Assembly (NCBI GenBank): GCA_002162695.1
Contig: MAAM01000001.1
Coordinates: 62,001-126,000, forward strand
DNA length: 64,000 nt
From: Cycloclasticus sp. 46_120_T64
GTDB taxonomy: Bacteria > Pseudomonadota > Gammaproteobacteria > Methylococcales > Cycloclasticaceae
Direction of reading: 5' to 3'
Shown: positions 1-8,127 of the stretch, piece after piece
Position numbering within the stretch: the stretch's first letter is position 1
How the letters are laid out: the number at the start of each line of letters is the position of its first letter
The notes under the pieces: model-generated
The model's database searches: none
What the model was told of the DNA's origin: nothing
What the model saw: only the letters and a program-made list of their open reading frames with translations
Program-made: the position numbers and the translations under genes

Positions 1-606
1 AACAATAATGCAGGCGATGCTATCGCCTTGTTGCGCTAATAATTGAGTAATTGCCGCAGCATCATTATAGGGTAGGGTTAGGGTATGATCCGCCAGTGAG
101 GCGGGTACGCCGGGTGAGCTGGGTACGCCAAAGGTCAGTGCGCCAGAGCCCGCTTTGACCAATAATGAGTCAGAGTGCCCGTGATAGCAGCCTTCAAATT
201 TGATGATGTTATCGCGGCCAGTAAAGCCACGTGCTAAGCGAATCGCGCTCATGGTGGCTTCGGTGCCTGAGCTGACCATTCTTACTTTTTCGATGCTAGG
301 GATGAGGCTGCAAACCTTTTCCGCCATGCGTGTTTCGATGATGGTTGGCGCACCAAAACTCAGGCCTTTTTCGGCCGCTTTTTGCACTGCATCGATAACG
401 ACGGGGTGGCTATGCCCGAGTACCATCGGGCCCCATGAACCGACGTAGTCAATATATTGTTTATTGTTGCTGTCGACAATATACGCGCCCTTCGCATGAT
501 CGATAAAAATAGGTTCGCCACCGACACCGTTAAAGGCGCGAACGGGGGAATTGACCCCGCCTGGGATGACGAGTTGTGCTTGATCGAAAAGGGACGGATT
601 GCTCAT
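1..606 (-). CDS. hemL: Glutamate-1-semialdehyde 2,1-aminomutase, N-terminal part (runs off the window)
   Basis: Partial gene: the ATG is at 604-606 and the frame is open to base 1, giving 202 N-terminal residues. The translation starts [20 protein letters not shown], then [20 protein letters not shown] and a segment with [17 protein letters not shown] followed by [10 protein letters not shown]. These are the hallmarks of the PLP-dependent class-III aminotransferase fold of HemL. The enzyme converts glutamate-1-semialdehyde to 5-aminolevulinate in the C5 pathway of tetrapyrrole synthesis in the cytosol. The lysine that binds PLP lies beyond the window edge. The nearest gene upstream on the same strand is hvfC, 158 bp away, so hemL probably has its own promoter. 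Identification is very secure. Confidence 0.97.
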   Translation of the reverse strand, partial: MSNPSLFDQAQLVIPGGVNSPVRAFNGVGGEPIFIDHAKGAYIVDSNNKQYIDYVGSWGPMVLGHSHPVVIDAVQKAAEKGLSFGAPTIIETRMAEKVCSLIPSIEKVRMVSSGTEATMSAIRLARGFTGRDNIIKFEGCYHGHSDSLLVKAGSGALTFGVPSSPGVPASLADHTLTLPYNDAAAITQLLAQQGDSIACIIV

Positions 607-764
607 GCGGGTGCCAGATTGCTTAAAAGGAAATATATTATAGGCGTATTAACCATATGAGCTCATTAGAAAGACTGTAATTTACTTAAAAATCTCCAGA
701 GCTATTCGTATTAGCTAGGCTTGTATCAGTCGTTTATTGCTTGAGTGTGGTTATCGTTTGGGGC

Positions 765-1556
765 TTAACCGGCGGCAACAATAATTCCGCGTTCGATGAA
801 ATCTCGGAGGATGCTTAAACCACCTTGAATCACCACGTCAGGGTTGGGGTGGTGCATCTCAGCGGCGAGTTTAGTCAAAATAGCGTGGCTGTGTTGTTGG
901 CTATTGTTGGCTAGTTTTTCCAGTAAGGCGTGGGTGACGGGGTTGGTTTCTAAAAACACAACCTCGTCGTCTGCGTTGCGATAAACCACTAAATAGCTAG
1001 CGGTATCAGGTACTTCGCTGGGGATGAATTCGGGCGATATATTATGTACGGGGTATTGGTAGGCGAGTGGGTATGCGTTAACCGATAGGGTGAGTAGTTG
1101 CTGCTCAATATTGTCGACATGGGCGCGGGTTTGTTCAGCGCCGTCGTTGGTTGCTGCTAATAGCTCAGCCCATTCATAGTGTGCCAATTCAGTGATGAAC
1201 GGAGGGTCATCGACCGATTGTTCGTTGGCGGCGCGTTCGTGTTGTAGAAAATGAATGAACTCGGTGGGGATTTGTGAAAAATAGGGGCTGCTACTTTGGT
1301 GACGAGAAAAAAAATCCCTCACTAGCGCGTTCCAGTTCTCGTTGCTTGATACCTTTCGCAAGACGGGAAAATTGTCCGCTAAGAAGCTTTGTAGGTTATT
1401 GAAGAATAGGTCACGATAGATGTCGGCGCGTCGCTTTTCGATGTCGCTGGGTACGGGCGCGCTGTCGGGGTTGCGAATGTATTGGGTGAAGCGGTGCTGG
1501 GTCTTAATGAAGCTCCGCTCATCCGTTGGCGAGCTTTTTTTTACTGTTGGATTCAT
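765..1556 (-). CDS. hvfC: HvfC/BufC-type partner protein (DUF2063, putative DNA-binding-like domain)
   Basis: 263 residues from the ATG at 1554-1556; a TTG at 1577 would add seven residues. Either start lies inside hvfB, so the two genes overlap and are probably translationally coupled. The N-terminal half has the DUF2063 signature (FTQYIRNPDS, RRADIYRDLFFNN, LADNFPVLRK, FFSRHQSSSPYFSQIP, FIHFLQ), followed by an ELAHYEWAE helix and a C-terminal winged-helix-like region. In characterised systems of this type (Haemophilus HvfABC, and the MbnB/MbnC pair of methanobactin synthesis) the partner recognises the precursor peptide and activates the DUF692 iron enzyme. It is not expected to be a transcription factor despite the family name. 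Last gene of the cassette; hemL follows after 158 bp. Confidence 0.88.
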   Translation of the reverse strand: MNPTVKKSSPTDERSFIKTQHRFTQYIRNPDSAPVPSDIEKRRADIYRDLFFNNLQSFLADNFPVLRKVSSNENWNALVRDFFSRHQSSSPYFSQIPTEFIHFLQHERAANEQSVDDPPFITELAHYEWAELLAATNDGAEQTRAHVDNIEQQLLTLSVNAYPLAYQYPVHNISPEFIPSEVPDTASYLVVYRNADDEVVFLETNPVTHALLEKLANNSQQHSHAILTKLAAEMHHPNPDVVIQGGLSILRDFIERGIIVAAG

Positions 1557-2373
1557 GGCGTATCTGCGCTTGTTCAATGGTGTTAACTTCTAATAATAGC
1601 TCGGCTAATGGTGGGATATTAAAGTCTCGTTCTAATAGGGTCGGGAAGACGCCAAAGTGTTCATAAGCCGTATCTAATAAGGCCCAAACGGGATCGATAA
1701 TGTCGGCGCCATGGGTATCGATGATGATATCGTCGGCTTCATTATAGTGGCCAGCGATATGCGCATAACTGATGCGTTCAGCCGGCAGCTGCTTCATGAA
1801 TTCAATCGCATTGTATTGGTGATTGACACTATTGACGTAAATGTTATTGATGTCGAGTAGCAACTGGCAGTCTGCTTTTTGAATAACGGCGTTAATAAAG
1901 TCTATTTCCTCCATTTCTTTGCCGGGAGCGGCGTAGTAGGAGGCATTTTCAATAGCAATCCGCTCACCTAGAATGTCTTGTACTTGAATGATTCTATCGG
2001 CGACATGGATAACCGCTTCTTCGGTAAATGGAATAGGCATTAAGTCATACATATGCCCACCATCACTGCAATAGCTGAGGTGTTCGCTGTAGATTTTAAT
2101 TTGATGTTGCTTAATGAATTTAGCAATATCTTTGACGAAGTTTGTATCGAGTGGATCTGGGCTACCAATACTCAGTGATAAGCCGTGTGCGACGAACGGG
2201 AATTGTTCGGTGAGTGCGCGCAGTTGTTTTGCGTACTTGCCGCCTAAATTAATCCAGTTCTCAGGGCTGAGTTCGTAGAAGCCGACGTTACTTGGCGGGT
2301 TCTCGGTCAGCGGGCCAATGAAGGCCCGCCTTAGTCCGAGACCTGTCCCAGATACCGGGTAGGTATTTGACAC
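1519..2373 (-). CDS. hvfB: HvfB-type multinuclear iron peptide-modifying enzyme (DUF692, MbnB family)
   Basis: 284 residues from a GTG start at 2371-2373, 14 bp after hvfA. The DUF692 TIM-barrel ligand set is visible: H63 (VAHGLSLS), H98 (YSEHLSYC), E142/N143 (AIENASYY), D174 with the following DINNIYVNSVNH and H185, H205 and H209 (YAHIAGHY), D219/H221 and E248 (LLERDFN). Related enzymes (MbnB, TglH, ChrH, HvfB) bind two or three irons and use O2 to remodel peptide cysteines; HvfB makes oxazolone/thioamide copper-binding groups from EGKCG cysteines. All expected ligands are present, so it is probably active. The substrate is inferred to be the HvfA peptide encoded just upstream. Cytosolic, working with HvfC. 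Confidence 0.93.
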   Translation of the reverse strand: MSNTYPVSGTGLGLRRAFIGPLTENPPSNVGFYELSPENWINLGGKYAKQLRALTEQFPFVAHGLSLSIGSPDPLDTNFVKDIAKFIKQHQIKIYSEHLSYCSDGGHMYDLMPIPFTEEAVIHVADRIIQVQDILGERIAIENASYYAAPGKEMEEIDFINAVIQKADCQLLLDINNIYVNSVNHQYNAIEFMKQLPAERISYAHIAGHYNEADDIIIDTHGADIIDPVWALLDTAYEHFGVFPTLLERDFNIPPLAELLLEVNTIEQAQIRHESNSKKKLANG

Positions 2374-2387
2374 GGGATCAGCTGGGC

Positions 2388-2798
2388 TTATTTTTCATGA
2401 CCACAATTGCCTTCACTCGCTTTCATATCGGCACCACATTTACCTTCACCGCACTTTGCTTCAACAGCTTTGTCTGCTTTTTTAGCTTTCATTTTAGCGC
2501 CGCATTTGCCTTCACCGCATTTTGCTTCAGGGGCTTTCTTTTCAGCTTTATCGGCACCACACTTACCTTCGCCGCATTTGCCTTCGCCACACTTTGCTTC
2601 AGCGGCTTTCTTTTTAGCTTTGTCGGCACCACATTTACCTTCACCACATTTACCCTCGGCTAATACCATATAGCCCGTTTCAAGTTCTGTGGCACCGAAT
2701 GGATTCGTCTCAGCACTGGCGATAGGAGCAAAAGCCACTGATGTTACGAATGCTGCACCAAGTGCGGCGGCTAATGGTTTTTTTGTTAAGTTTTTCAT
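2388..2798 (-). CDS. hvfA: HvfA-like RiPP precursor, signal peptide plus EGKCG repeats
   Basis: 136 residues; ATG at 2796-2798 with a good AAGGA ribosome site seven bases upstream. Residues 1-29 form a signal peptide (basic MKNLTKK, alanine-rich core, ending PIASA). Residues 48-133 are low-complexity repeats with ten cysteines at 51, 56, 70, 75, 80, 94, 99, 116, 121 and 132. Six are in EGKCG, three in EAKCG and one in EGNCG, separated by lysine/alanine spacers. This is the architecture of HvfA-type precursors, whose cysteines are converted by HvfB-HvfC into copper-binding groups before export. Without modification the peptide would be a Cys/Lys-rich secreted protein. The family assignment rests on motif and gene order; the modified product is inference. 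Confidence 0.9.
   Translation of the reverse strand: MKNLTKKPLAAALGAAFVTSVAFAPIASAETNPFGATELETGYMVLAEGKCGEGKCGADKAKKKAAEAKCGEGKCGEGKCGADKAEKKAPEAKCGEGKCGAKMKAKKADKAVEAKCGEGKCGADMKASEGNCGHEK
2400..2657 (-). repeat. Tandem EGKCG/EAKCG coding repeats of hvfA
   Basis: Codons 48-133 of hvfA. Blocks of one to three pentapeptides (EGKCG, EAKCG, EGNCG) alternate with ADKAKKKA-like spacers. The DNA repeats are close enough to produce long open frames on the opposite strand (2367-2663 and 2407-2673), which are artefacts of the repeat. Confidence 0.92.
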
Positions 2799-2981
2799 AA
2801 GGGCGTCCTTTTAGATTATAGAGTTGATTGGTAAATCCAGATCTTTTGTACTGCATCACTGTATGCGGTTTAATAGACCATGCAAAGTTCTAAAAACTTT
2901 CAACGGCCGGTAAAATAAATTAGCCGTGAAGCTTTAAGCCTTTGGTTAAGGGTAGTCTATATAAACTTAACGGAGGATGAA

Positions 2982-3617
2982 TTAGCTGATTGTTTTCTCT
3001 TTAAACGGGCATAGATCTTCAATAACACAGGATCCGCAACGAGGTTTTCGTGCAATACAAGTATATCGGCCATGCAGAATCATTAAATGATGTGCATCAA
3101 GTTTATATTGTTTGGGAACGAATTTTTCTAACTTTTTTTCTACCTCAAGCACGGTTTTTCCAGGGGCAATTTTGGTGCGATTACTGACTCGAAAGATATG
3201 TGTGTCGACAGCGATGGTTGGAACGCCGAAGGCCGTGTTGAGAACCACATTAGCCGTTTTCCGGCCAACACCGGGTAGGGTTTCTAATTCCACCCGAGTG
3301 CGAGGTACCTCGCCGTCGTATAGGCGCACCAACATCTCGCAGGTTTTTATAACGTTCTTTGCCTTGGTGTTAAATAGACCAATGGTTTTAATGTAGTGTT
3401 TGAGCCCGGCTTCCCCCAGGTTGAAAATACCTTGTGCGGTATTGGCGACGGGGTATAACTTGTCGGTCGCCTTATTGACACCTTTATCGGTTGCTTGCGC
3501 CGATAGAATAACCGCGATGAGTAATTCAAACGTGGAGCTGTAATTGAGTTCGGTTTCTGGTTCGGGTATGGCTTTGCTGAGGCGCTGAAAAATCTCCAGT
3601 CGTAGGGCTTTGTTCAT
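2982..3617 (-). CDS. nth: Endonuclease III, DNA glycosylase/AP lyase
   Basis: 211 residues, the same size as the E. coli enzyme. It removes oxidised pyrimidines and cleaves the abasic site in base-excision repair. The helix-hairpin-helix motif LPGVGRKTA carries catalytic K120, and VDTHIFR carries D138, matching the E. coli positions. The C-terminal [4Fe-4S] loop is intact with C187, C194, C197 and C203 (CX6CX2CX5C). The ATG is at 3615-3617. It lies upstream of hvfA on the same strand with a 183 bp gap, so the cassette probably has separate transcription. Downstream of the orphan lipoprotein gene (19 bp gap), possibly one transcript with it. Confidence 0.97.
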   Translation of the reverse strand: MNKALRLEIFQRLSKAIPEPETELNYSSTFELLIAVILSAQATDKGVNKATDKLYPVANTAQGIFNLGEAGLKHYIKTIGLFNTKAKNVIKTCEMLVRLYDGEVPRTRVELETLPGVGRKTANVVLNTAFGVPTIAVDTHIFRVSNRTKIAPGKTVLEVEKKLEKFVPKQYKLDAHHLMILHGRYTCIARKPRCGSCVIEDLCPFKEKTIS

Positions 3618-3636
3618 GGTATTAGTCGTATCTCGC

Positions 3637-4182
3637 TTAGGGTTGAATTTGCCACTGTTTGTTCAAGAGAACTATTTTTGCAGTAGCACTTTGCAGGGTA
3701 TTAAGTGGAATGAGCTTTTTTAACGGCTCGCTGGCAAACGCGGTGTACTGCTGGTAAACCCAATTGTAATTGACGATGGCGCTCGTTTTGCTAGTAAAGT
3801 TGATGCTGTTGATTGATTCGATACGTTTGCTGACGGCTATAACGCGTGCGTTTTTTAGGTTTGAATCGCCCCAAGGCTCGCCTATGATGAGTTTTTTGCC
3901 GTTCTCGGTAAAGCTTAAATACGCGCCGGATCGGCCGACTGTGTGGCAGTTGATGAGTTCGGCATCAACCGCTGCTTGCATGTCGCGGCATTGCCAACCG
4001 CTGGGTGTTTTTGCATAAGCATTGGGGTTATTGCTGACAATATTAATGGCGTAACCCGCGGGTTGCAGCTGACGTAGGGTTTCTAATGCCAACTTATCGT
4101 CTAAAATAGCGGCTTTATGGCAGGCGGTTAATAATAAACTGCTGAGGCAAAGCATAAGTATTTTGCTTGAGTGGTTAAACAT
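3637..4182 (-). CDS. Orphan lipoprotein of unknown function
   Basis: 181 residues from the ATG at 4180-4182, chosen because AAGGA lies seven bases upstream and because it places a lipoprotein signal at the N terminus: MFNHSSKILM, a hydrophobic stretch, then the lipobox LTAC with C21 as the lipidated residue. A longer frame from 4266 would bury this signal and run into the divergent gene. The mature part has two or three further cysteines (GWQCRDM, LINCH) and a YLSFTENGKKLIIGEPWG segment, with no domain I recognise. The sequence suggests a small soluble domain tethered to a membrane facing the periplasm. I cannot assign a function. Confidence 0.82.
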   Translation of the reverse strand: MFNHSSKILMLCLSSLLLTACHKAAILDDKLALETLRQLQPAGYAINIVSNNPNAYAKTPSGWQCRDMQAAVDAELINCHTVGRSGAYLSFTENGKKLIIGEPWGDSNLKNARVIAVSKRIESINSINFTSKTSAIVNYNWVYQQYTAFASEPLKKLIPLNTLQSATAKIVLLNKQWQIQP

Positions 4183-4240
4183 AAGGCATTCCTTTATTGT
4201 TAACTGGCGATTCATTGTAGTGTAGCTTGAAGGAGCGGGA

Positions 4241-4897
4241 ATGATTAATTGGTCGAAGATTGACACGGTTTTACTGGATATGGACGGTACCTTGTTAGAC
4301 CTAAGGTTCGATAACTATTTTTGGCAAACCGCGGTGCCCGAATATTTTGCGAGAAAACAAGGTTTGTCATTTGAGCAAGCGGTAGAGCAGTTGCGGCCTA
4401 TCTTTAAAGCGCAAGAGGGGCTGCTAAGTTGGTACTGCCTTGATTATTGGAGTAAAGAACTTGAGATTGATATCGTTAAGTTGAAACGAGGGATGTGCGA
4501 GCAGATAAAAGAGCTGCCGCATACGCGTGAATTTTTACAGGCGGTGAGACTGAGTGGTAAGCGCTGCGTGTTGGTGACCAATGCTCATGCAGATAGTTTG
4601 CTGTTAAAAATGCAGAAAACAGGGTTGGTGGGCTTTTTTGATGCGATTGTGTCATCGCATGACTTGGGGTACCCGAAGGAGCATCAGGATTTTTGGCGAC
4701 GCTTAATCAAGCTGGAGGCGTTTGATAAGGCGACAACGCTGTTGGTCGATGATAGTTTGAGTGTGTTAACGGCGGCGGCTGAATTTGGTATTCAGCACTT
4801 GATTGCCGTTGACCAACCGGATAGTACTCAACCGCCGCGGATGATACAAAACTTTGCGGCGGTTAAGGATTTGCGTCAGATCAAGCCGTCTAGCTAG
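4241..4897 (+). CDS. yrfG: HAD-family nucleotidase, YrfG-like (GMP/IMP 5'-nucleotidase)
   Basis: 218 residues; ATG at 4241 preceded by GAAGGAGCGGGA. HAD motif I is DMDGT (D13 nucleophile, D15 acid), motif II is VTNAHAD, a conserved lysine lies in GYPKEHQDFW, and motif IV is VDDSLSV. The segments YWSKEL and the helical cap after motif I resemble the YrfG group, which dephosphorylates purine monophosphates in E. coli. The exact substrate here is inferred from similarity. Divergent from the lipoprotein gene and convergent with rhlB: its TAG and the rhlB TAG share the four bases CTAG at 4894-4897, so nothing separates them. Confidence 0.87.
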   Translation: MINWSKIDTVLLDMDGTLLDLRFDNYFWQTAVPEYFARKQGLSFEQAVEQLRPIFKAQEGLLSWYCLDYWSKELEIDIVKLKRGMCEQIKELPHTREFLQAVRLSGKRCVLVTNAHADSLLLKMQKTGLVGFFDAIVSSHDLGYPKEHQDFWRRLIKLEAFDKATTLLVDDSLSVLTAAAEFGIQHLIAVDQPDSTQPPRMIQNFAAVKDLRQIKPSS

Positions 4898-6162
4898 GAA
4901 CTTTGTTTTCTATGCTGAGGTTTTTTATGTGGCCTAGGTTTTCCTTTATGCTTATTTGCAGAAGGTTTGTAGGTCTTTTTAGTGGCAGGCTTAACCTCGG
5001 GTAGGGTAGCGCCGTCTATTGGTGAGTAGGGGATCTTGTGTGAAATATAGGCTTCAATGTCAGGCAATGAATAAGCATACGTTTCACAGGCGAAGCTAAT
5101 CGCCTTGCCGCTGGCGCCAGAGCGTGCAGTACGGCCAATTCTATGTACGTAATCCTCGGCGTCTTGCGGTAAATCAAAGTTAAAGACGTGGCTTACCGCC
5201 GGAATGTGTAAACCCCTAGCGGCGACGTCGGTGGCGATTAATAGCGGAAGTTTGCCTTCTTGAAAGCGTTGAAGTATTTGTTGGCGCTTTTTCTGTGGCA
5301 CATCGCCGGATAATACGGCATTGTCAAAATCATTACCTTCTAGATAGCGATTTAATCGGTCGGCGTTATGCTTGGTATTAATAAAGATGATTCCACGCTC
5401 AGGTTTTTCATCATTCAATATTTGAATTAATAAGGGGATTTTTTCATCTTCGGCAGGGTAGTACATCGATTCGACGACTTTTTTAGCGGTGATTTGCTCC
5501 GGTTCGATGCGGATCATTTCTGGGTTATTCATGTGCTCGTAAGCGAGCTCGGTCACTTTGAATGATAGGGTCGCTGAAAATAACAGGTTCAGGCGTTGCT
5601 CGGGTTCAGGTAGGCGACGCAATAAATAGCGAATATCATTAATAAAACCGAGGTCAAACATGCGGTCGGCTTCATCTAGAACCAGCACATCGGCGTTTCT
5701 CAGGTTAAAGACCTTTTGTTTGAAAAAATCAATGGTGCGGCCTGGGGTGCCAATTAAAATATCGACGCCATCTTCTAATGTTTTGCGTTGCTTCTCGTAA
5801 TCGGTGCCGCCGTAGGCCAAACCTATTTTGATATTGGTATGTTTACCGATGATTAACGCGTCGTTATAAATTTGTATCGCGAGTTCGCGGGTAGGCGCTA
5901 ATATCAGTGCCCTGACGCCGCTTTTGTTATTCGTCGCGACCTTGTTGATCAGGGTGTGGTAAGTGGCGAGTAGGAATGCAATCGTTTTACCGGTGCCCGT
6001 TTGCGCTTGCCCTGCGACATCTTTACCGGCCAAGCTAATAGGCAGTGTTTGTTGCTGAATCGGTGTGCAGAGTTCAAACCCTGCTTCATCCATGCCAGCC
6101 AAAACTGTTGATGCTAGGCCAAGAGAAGAAAATGTTGTATCGGTTAAATGGGTTGATGACAT
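4894..6162 (-). CDS. rhlB: DEAD-box ATP-dependent RNA helicase RhlB
   Basis: 422 residues. The N terminus (MSSTHLTDTTFSSLGL) is RhlB-like, followed by the Q motif (CTPIQQQTLP), Walker A AQTGTGKT (53-60), PTRELA, GTPGR, DEAD (VLDEADRMFDLGF), SAT, and helicase-C motifs including DVAARGLHIP and HRIGRTARSG. After about residue 390 the tail is very rich in Lys/Pro/His (KGKPRPHKKPQHRKQ), a likely RNA-binding extension. In E. coli RhlB is part of the RNA degradosome. The position divergent from trxA-rho is the same as in enterics and strongly supports the name. Confidence 0.95.
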   Translation of the reverse strand: MSSTHLTDTTFSSLGLASTVLAGMDEAGFELCTPIQQQTLPISLAGKDVAGQAQTGTGKTIAFLLATYHTLINKVATNNKSGVRALILAPTRELAIQIYNDALIIGKHTNIKIGLAYGGTDYEKQRKTLEDGVDILIGTPGRTIDFFKQKVFNLRNADVLVLDEADRMFDLGFINDIRYLLRRLPEPEQRLNLLFSATLSFKVTELAYEHMNNPEMIRIEPEQITAKKVVESMYYPAEDEKIPLLIQILNDEKPERGIIFINTKHNADRLNRYLEGNDFDNAVLSGDVPQKKRQQILQRFQEGKLPLLIATDVAARGLHIPAVSHVFNFDLPQDAEDYVHRIGRTARSGASGKAISFACETYAYSLPDIEAYISHKIPYSPIDGATLPEVKPATKKTYKPSANKHKGKPRPHKKPQHRKQSS

Positions 6163-6303
6163 AAAAGGGGTGTTTGAATGTAAGGAGGAGTCTGAATAAT
6201 CAAATCCATTTTAGCAGACGATCATTCATGTTAAACTATGAAGATATATCGTACTCTATTATGATGATGCGATGCGTAGTATTAACCGAATGGAGAAGAA
6301 ATA

Positions 6304-6630
6304 GTGAGTGAAAATGTAGTTCATACCAGCGATGATGCTTTTGAAGCAGACGTATTAGGTTCCGATCAGGCCGTTTTGGTGGATTTTTGGGCAGAATGGT
6401 GTGGCCCTTGTAAGATGATAGCGCCGATTCTTGATGAAATTGCCGATGAATATACCGGCAAGCTTAAGGTTGTTAAGCTTGATATCGATTCAAATCCTGC
6501 TATTCCTCGCCGTTTTGGTGTGCGTGGTATTCCTACGCTGATGGTTTTCAAGGCCGGTGAAGTCGAAGCGACTAAGGTCGGTGCCGTGTCTAAGTCCCAA
6601 CTTGCTGCTTTTATTGATAGTAATCTTTAA
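6304..6630 (+). CDS. trxA: Thioredoxin 1
   Basis: 108 residues from a GTG at 6304, preceded by GGAGAAGAA. The active site WCGPC covers residues 32-36, preceded by VDFWAE and followed by [11 protein letters not shown]; the cis-proline loop is RGIPTLMVF. It is the cytosolic dithiol reductant for ribonucleotide reductase and others, and the electron source for the inner-membrane DsbD encoded in this window. A rho-independent terminator follows at 6637-6675, separating it from rho, so it is probably monocistronic. Confidence 0.98.
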   Translation: MSENVVHTSDDAFEADVLGSDQAVLVDFWAEWCGPCKMIAPILDEIADEYTGKLKVVKLDIDSNPAIPRRFGVRGIPTLMVFKAGEVEATKVGAVSKSQLAAFIDSNL

Positions 6631-6636
6631 AAATTA

Positions 6637-6675
6637 ACACCTTCGTCTTGGAAACAGTAGACGAGGGTGTTTTTT
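6637..6675 (+). terminator. Rho-independent terminator after trxA
   Basis: Stem ACACCTTCGTCT (6637-6648) pairs with AGACGAGGGTGT (6659-6670), one G-T wobble, with a ten-base loop and a T-run to 6675. Confidence 0.85.
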
Positions 6676-6802
6676 AGTGTTACCTTTTAAGTCGAACGAT
6701 CTCTAAGCACGCGTTTTGCCGTGCGAACTTTCAAAAATATATAACAACCTATCAGTGCAGTGACGCACTTCGATACCTTTCTTCAATTCCAAATAAATCT
6801 AT

Positions 6803-8059
6803 ATGAACTTAACCGAACTTAAGCGCAAACCAGCAAGTGAAATTCTTCAAATTGCTAAAGACTTAGGTGTTGATAACACCGGTCGATCCTTAAAGCAAAA
6901 TACTGTTTTCCAAATTCTTAAAAAAGTTGCGAAAAAAGGTGATGCTATTCATGGTGATGGCGTCCTTGAGGTGTTATCCGATGGTTTTGGTTTTTTACGT
7001 GCGGCGGACGGCTCATTTTTGGCTGGGCCAGACGATATTTATGTCTCTCCGAGTCAGATTCGTCGTTTTGGTTTGAGAACTGGGGATACGATTTCAGGAA
7101 AGATTCGTCCACCGAAGGATAATGAACGTTATTTCGCATTATTGAAGGTTGATCTGCTGAATTTTGAGAAACCTGAGCACGCAAAGAATAAAATTGCTTT
7201 TAAAGATTTAACGCCGCTGTTTCCGAATGAGCGGCTGCAGCTTGAGATTGGCAATGGTACTACCGAAGATTTAACCTCACGTGTTATCGACTTAGTCTCG
7301 CCGATTGGTAAAGGTCAGCGTGGTTTGATTGTATCACCACCGAAAGCCGGTAAAACGATGATCTTGCAAAACCTTGCGCACTCTATTGCAGAGAACAACC
7401 CAGAAAGTGATTTGATTGTATTGTTGATTGATGAGCGCCCTGAAGAGGTGACTGAAATGTCACGTACGGTTAAGGGTGAGGTTATCTCTAGTACTTTTGA
7501 TGAGCCTGCATCACGCCATGTTCAAGTGGCTGAAATGGTGATTGAGAAAGCCAAGCGAATGGTTGAGCATAAACGTGATGTCATTATTTTATTAGATTCT
7601 ATTACCCGATTAGGCCGTGCTTATAACGCGGTTGCACCGTCATCCGGCAAAATTCTATCGGGTGGTATTGATGCTAATGCGCTAGAACGTCCAAAACGTT
7701 TTTTTGGTGCAGCGAGAAAAATTGAAGAAGGTGGTAGTTTAACGATTATTGCAACAGCCTTGGTTGAAACGGGCTCGCGTATGGATGACGTTATTTACGA
7801 AGAGTTTAAAGGTACCGGTAATATGGAGCTGCACCTTGAACGTAAGGTTGCCGAAAAACGTATTTACCCAGCGATTAATGTGAACCGTTCAGGAACACGT
7901 CGTGAAGAATATCTTGTTGATGCGGATATTCTGCAAAAAACATGGATTCTACGTAAAATTCTTAACCCGATGGATGAAATGGGTGCGATTGAGTTTCTCC
8001 TGGAGCGCTTTAAGAAAACCAAAACGAATGATGAGTTCTTCGCTTCGATGAAGCGTTAG
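6803..8059 (+). CDS. rho: Transcription termination factor Rho
   Basis: 418 residues, close to the E. coli length. The N-terminal domain ([14 protein letters not shown]) is followed by the OB-fold RNA-binding motif ([27 protein letters not shown]), Walker A in SPPKAGKTM (178-186), Walker [12 protein letters not shown], and the Q/R-loop regions ([30 protein letters not shown]). It is a hexameric ATP-driven RNA translocase that ends transcription. The leader of about 125 bases after the trxA terminator is long enough for autoregulation, as known for rho in other bacteria, but I see no specific element. A strong bidirectional terminator follows. Confidence 0.98.
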   Translation: MNLTELKRKPASEILQIAKDLGVDNTGRSLKQNTVFQILKKVAKKGDAIHGDGVLEVLSDGFGFLRAADGSFLAGPDDIYVSPSQIRRFGLRTGDTISGKIRPPKDNERYFALLKVDLLNFEKPEHAKNKIAFKDLTPLFPNERLQLEIGNGTTEDLTSRVIDLVSPIGKGQRGLIVSPPKAGKTMILQNLAHSIAENNPESDLIVLLIDERPEEVTEMSRTVKGEVISSTFDEPASRHVQVAEMVIEKAKRMVEHKRDVIILLDSITRLGRAYNAVAPSSGKILSGGIDANALERPKRFFGAARKIEEGGSLTIIATALVETGSRMDDVIYEEFKGTGNMELHLERKVAEKRIYPAINVNRSGTRREEYLVDADILQKTWILRKILNPMDEMGAIEFLLERFKKTKTNDEFFASMKR

Positions 8060-8075
8060 TATTTATTTTACAGAC

Positions 8076-8110
8076 AAAAAAAGAGCTTCAAATTGAAGCT
8101 CTTTTTTTTT
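8076..8110. terminator. Bidirectional terminator between rho and purD
   Basis: AGAGCTTC (8082-8089) pairs with GAAGCTCT (8095-8102); extra A-T pairs extend the stem into the loop. It is flanked by an A-run on the left and a T-run on the right, so it can end both rho (+) and the purH-purD transcript (-). Confidence 0.9.
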
Positions 8111-8127
8111 GTCTTAAATTATTATAC

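Noticed and set aside
200..660. Plus-strand frames at the start of the window
   Set aside because: They lie opposite the hemL reading frame, which is continuous and conserved.
2367..2673. Two plus-strand open frames opposite hvfA
   Set aside because: They arise from the repeat structure and low stop density of the hvfA repeats; the minus-strand frame has a signal peptide, ribosome site and known motifs.
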